A stretch of DNA of 64,000 nt from Pandoraea communis (GTDB taxonomy: Bacteria; Pseudomonadota; Gammaproteobacteria; Burkholderiales; Burkholderiaceae): the NCBI RefSeq assembly GCF_902459745.1, contig NZ_CABPSJ010000004.1, forward strand, positions 1-64,000. Reading direction: 5' to 3'. The notes beneath the pieces are model-generated. The model did not search any database and was not told where the DNA came from. It saw only the letters and a program-made list of their open reading frames with translations. Below are positions 62,499 to 64,000 of this stretch, piece by piece. Made by a program: the position numbers and the translations under genes. How positions within the stretch are numbered: position 1 is the stretch's first letter; every line of letters starts with the position of its first letter.

Positions 62499-63059
62499 AT
62501 GGCTACTACTGCTAAGAAAAAACCCGCAGCCAAGAAGGCTGTTGCCAAGAAGCCGGTAGCGAAGAAGGCTGCCGCCGCCAAGAAGCCTGTCGCCAAGAAG
62601 GCTGTGGCTGCTAAGAAGCCGGTCGCGAAGAAGGCAGCTGCCGCCAAGAAGCCGGCAGCGAAGAAGGTTGCTGCCAAGAAGCCGGCAGCCAAGAAGGTTG
62701 CGGTGAAGAAGGTTGCCGCCAAGAAGCCGGTCGCCAAGAAGGCAGCGGTGAAGAAGGTTGCCGCCAAGAAGCCGGTCGCCAAGAAGGCAGCAGTGAAGAA
62801 GGTTGCTGCCAAGAAGCCGGCCGCCAAGAAGGCAGCAGTGAAGAAGGTTGCTGCCAAGAAGCCGGCAGCCAAGAAGGTTGCGGCGAAGAAGCCCGCTGCC
62901 AAGAAGCCTGCTGCTAAGAAGCCCGCTGCTGCCAAGAAGCCGGCAGTGAAGAAGGTTGCTGCAAAGCCTGCTGCGGCTCCGGCTGCGGCACCGGCAGCAC
63001 CGAAGACGGCGCTGAACCCGGCAGCGGCATGGCCGTTCCCGACCGGCAGCCGTCCGTAA
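62499..63059 (+). CDS. Histone H1-like nucleoid protein, Lys/Ala/Pro repeat
   Basis: A 186-residue, extremely basic, low-complexity protein made of [10 protein letters not shown]-type repeats, similar to bacterial histone H1-like proteins (Hc1/AlgP/BpH family) that bind and compact DNA. The last 30 residues depart from the repeat: [27 protein letters not shown], a conserved ending in Burkholderiaceae. ATG 62499 is chosen over the overlapping GTG 62496 because AAGGAG (62486-62491) lies 7 bases upstream. The repeat is built at DNA level from 15-bp and 45-bp units. Low-complexity sequence limits homology evidence. Confidence 0.88.
   Translation: MATTAKKKPAAKKAVAKKPVAKKAAAAKKPVAKKAVAAKKPVAKKAAAAKKPAAKKVAAKKPAAKKVAVKKVAAKKPVAKKAAVKKVAAKKPVAKKAAVKKVAAKKPAAKKAAVKKVAAKKPAAKKVAAKKPAAKKPAAKKPAAAKKPAVKKVAAKPAAAPAAAPAAPKTALNPAAAWPFPTGSRP
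62703..62882 (+). repeat. 45-bp tandem repeat inside the H1-like gene
   Basis: Four units start at 62703, 62748, 62793 and 62838, each beginning GTGAAGAAGGTTGC and encoding VKKVAAKKP followed by VAKKAA or a close variant. The first three differ by a few substitutions; the fourth diverges in its last third. Since 45 is a multiple of 3, copy-number change would alter length without breaking the frame. Confidence 0.9.
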
Positions 63060-63101
63060 TTCGAGTGCCGATGCAGGAACCAGGGCACTTAGGTGTCTTT
63101 T

Positions 63102-63123
63102 GATCGAGTAGGCCTACTCGATC
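63102..63123. repeat. 22-bp perfect palindrome after the H1-like gene
   Basis: The sequence reads identically on both strands: GATCGAGTAGG followed directly by CCTACTCGATC, with no spacer. It lies 43 bases after the H1-like stop and just before the terminator stem. It has no T run of its own, so it is not an ordinary terminator. Confidence 0.85.
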
Positions 63124-63126
63124 CGA

Positions 63127-63164
63127 AACCCGCTGTGATGAGCCATCGTCGCAGCGGGTTTTTT
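63127..63164 (+). terminator. Intrinsic terminator after the H1-like gene
   Basis: AACCCGCTG (63127-63135) pairs with CAGCGGGTT (63152-63160), with a nested GATG-AGC-CATC stem, followed by T4. It lies between the convergent H1-like and glycine-zipper lipoprotein genes. Confidence 0.85.
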
Positions 63165-63273
63165 CATGGCGCAAATGAAAACGGGCGACCTGAGTCGCCC
63201 GAGTCATGCGTGCGCAAGCGCGATACGAGATTGCCCCCGGCAAGTACCGCGCGCGTCAGCGCAACGTGAAGAC

Positions 63274-63753
63274 TTAGTGCGTCACACGTGTCACGCCGCC
63301 GCTCGAGAGCAGACGCACGCGCTGTCCCGGCTGGAACGCCTCGTCGGCATCCTGCGTGATCGCACGCAGCTCGCCGTTGTCGAGTCGCACCGTGATTTCC
63401 AGACCCGCCTTCTTGCTCATGCGGCTCTCGATGGCTTGACCTGCCACTGCGCCCAGCAGACCGCCGACGATGCCCGTCGCAATCGAACCGCGGCCGCCAC
63501 CGATGGCGCTGCCGCCGATGGCACCGAGCGCGCCGCCGCCAGCGATGCCGAGAATGCCCGGGTCGCCGTTGCTGCTGTCGATCGTCACCGGGCGCACCGA
63601 TTCGACCGTGCCCATGCGCACGACCTGTTCGCGTTGCGCCTGACGGCTGTTGTAGACGCTCGCAGAATTGCTCGGGCCGAACGCCGTGCAGGCGGACAGA
63701 GAGAGCGAAGCCGCGGCAGTGAGAATAATGAGCGGTGTGGTCAGTCGTGCCAT
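63274..63753 (-). CDS. Glycine-zipper 2TM outer-membrane lipoprotein (SlyB/Pcp-like)
   Basis: A 159-residue lipoprotein. The signal peptide ends in the lipobox SLSAC (cysteine about residue 22). The core is a glycine-zipper hairpin, ILGIAGGGALGAIGGSAIGGGRGSIATGIVGGLLGAVAGQAIE (about residues 66-108), as in SlyB/PCP-type 2TM domains. The C-terminal ITVRLDNGELRAITQDADEAFQPGQRVRLLSSGGVTRVTH is the beta-strand tail common in the family. Members stabilise the outer membrane and often answer to low magnesium, which I infer here only from family. The gene ends at 63274, 150 bases from the preceding convergent terminator. Confidence 0.87.
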   Translation of the reverse strand: MARLTTPLIILTAAASLSLSACTAFGPSNSASVYNSRQAQREQVVRMGTVESVRPVTIDSSNGDPGILGIAGGGALGAIGGSAIGGGRGSIATGIVGGLLGAVAGQAIESRMSKKAGLEITVRLDNGELRAITQDADEAFQPGQRVRLLSSGGVTRVTH

Positions 63754-63772
63754 CGTTGTGCCTTTTCTAAGA

Positions 63773-64000
63773 TCATTCGAAGCGGTGGCCGAACGCTTCT
63801 ACAAATTGCGCCTCGATTTCGCTGCGCGCCGGTGCATACGTCTGCGGGCCTTGCTCGGCAATCTTGAGTGAACCCATCAGGCTGGCCAGGCGGCCGGTCG
63901 TCGGCCAGTCGAGGCCCTTTTCAATGCCATACAGCAACCCGCCACGGAACGCATCGCCGCAACCGGTGGGGTCGACGATGCGCTTGGCGCTCACGGCAGG
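63773..64000 (-). CDS. PfkB-family sugar/nucleoside kinase, 3' part only
   Basis: The window cuts this gene; about 75 C-terminal residues are visible on the minus strand and the start lies beyond 64000. The diagnostic VDPTGCGDAFRGGLLYGIEKG carries the PfkB signature with the catalytic Asp in GCGDAF, which is the anion hole and base. The tail SLKIAEQGPQTYAPARSEIEAQFVEAFGHRF resembles adenosine/ribokinase-like kinases. The substrate cannot be told from this part. It ends 20 bases upstream of the glycine-zipper lipoprotein start and may be in an operon with it. Confidence 0.88.
   Translation of the reverse strand, partial: PAVSAKRIVDPTGCGDAFRGGLLYGIEKGLDWPTTGRLASLMGSLKIAEQGPQTYAPARSEIEAQFVEAFGHRFE

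Noticed and set aside
62703-62882. A possible CRISPR array because of regularly spaced repeats.
   Set aside because: The units are directly adjacent without unique spacers, and they lie in frame within a protein-coding gene.

Overview
The window reads as a chromosomal core segment of a high-GC betaproteobacterium of the Burkholderiaceae. Pandoraea or a close relative is my best guess, but it rests on protein resemblance and gene order, not on a search. The supporting signs are a Burkholderia-type general porin, a lysine/alanine-rich histone H1-like protein with the C-terminal signature [14 protein letters not shown], the betaproteobacterial dcw cluster layout, and the neighbourhood proB-obgE-rpmA-rplU-ispB-tRNA-Pro-pilBCD-coaE-zapD-yacG. 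I see no insertion sequences, phage genes, CRISPR arrays, rRNA operons or broken genes.

Layout. (1) 0.2-8.7 kb is a mixed metabolic block: a DUF3047 lipoprotein, an M20 amidohydrolase divergent from a molybdopterin oxidoreductase, a lipoprotein aminopeptidase, a MarR regulator, a major porin and the ubiquinone hydroxylase Coq7. (2) 9.0-26.7 kb is a complete division and cell wall (dcw) cluster on the plus strand: mraZ, rsmH, ftsL, ftsI, murE, murF, mraY, murD, ftsW, murG, murC, ddl, ftsQ, ftsA, ftsZ. It is preceded by a phased MraZ operator. lpxC follows after a 560-bp gene-free gap. (3) 28.3-35 kb holds dciA, divergent from secA, then argJ, a DUF815 ATPase and a MutT-type Nudix hydrolase. 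(4) 35-42.9 kb is on the minus strand: ispB, tRNA-Pro(CGG), a CorC/HlyC-type membrane protein, then a tightly packed run of pilB, pilC, pilD, coaE, zapD and yacG. (5) 43-50.5 kb holds rplU-rpmA-obgE, proB, a CNP1-like lipoprotein, rppH, proS and a MarC-family protein. (6) 50.6-55.7 kb holds hpt, ffh, a YpjD/CcsA-like cytochrome assembly protein, a PP0621-like small protein, a small two-helix membrane protein and ampD. (7) 55.7-61.8 kb is the class Ia ribonucleotide reductase region. nrdA and nrdB are separated by a minus-strand aldose epimerase gene, and each has its own pair of NrdR boxes. (8) 61.8-64 kb holds an AT-richer gene-free stretch with a promoter and terminator (candidate small RNA), the H1-like gene with a 45-bp tandem repeat, a glycine-zipper lipoprotein, and the 3' end of a PfkB-family sugar kinase running off the window.

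The dcw products make and cross-link peptidoglycan at the septum. Nearby genes extend the theme: ZapD bundles FtsZ, AmpD recycles muropeptides, LpxC commits lipid A synthesis, and SecA and Ffh route envelope proteins. Most genes are ordinary housekeeping genes. The items most worth a second look are non-coding or architectural: the candidate RNA at about 62.08-62.32 kb, the matched NrdR box pairs, the 10-bp-phased MraZ operator, the three-hairpin block near 54.74-54.83 kb, and a pilus assembly set whose PilB lacks an N-terminal domain and whose PilD lacks its cysteine motif.
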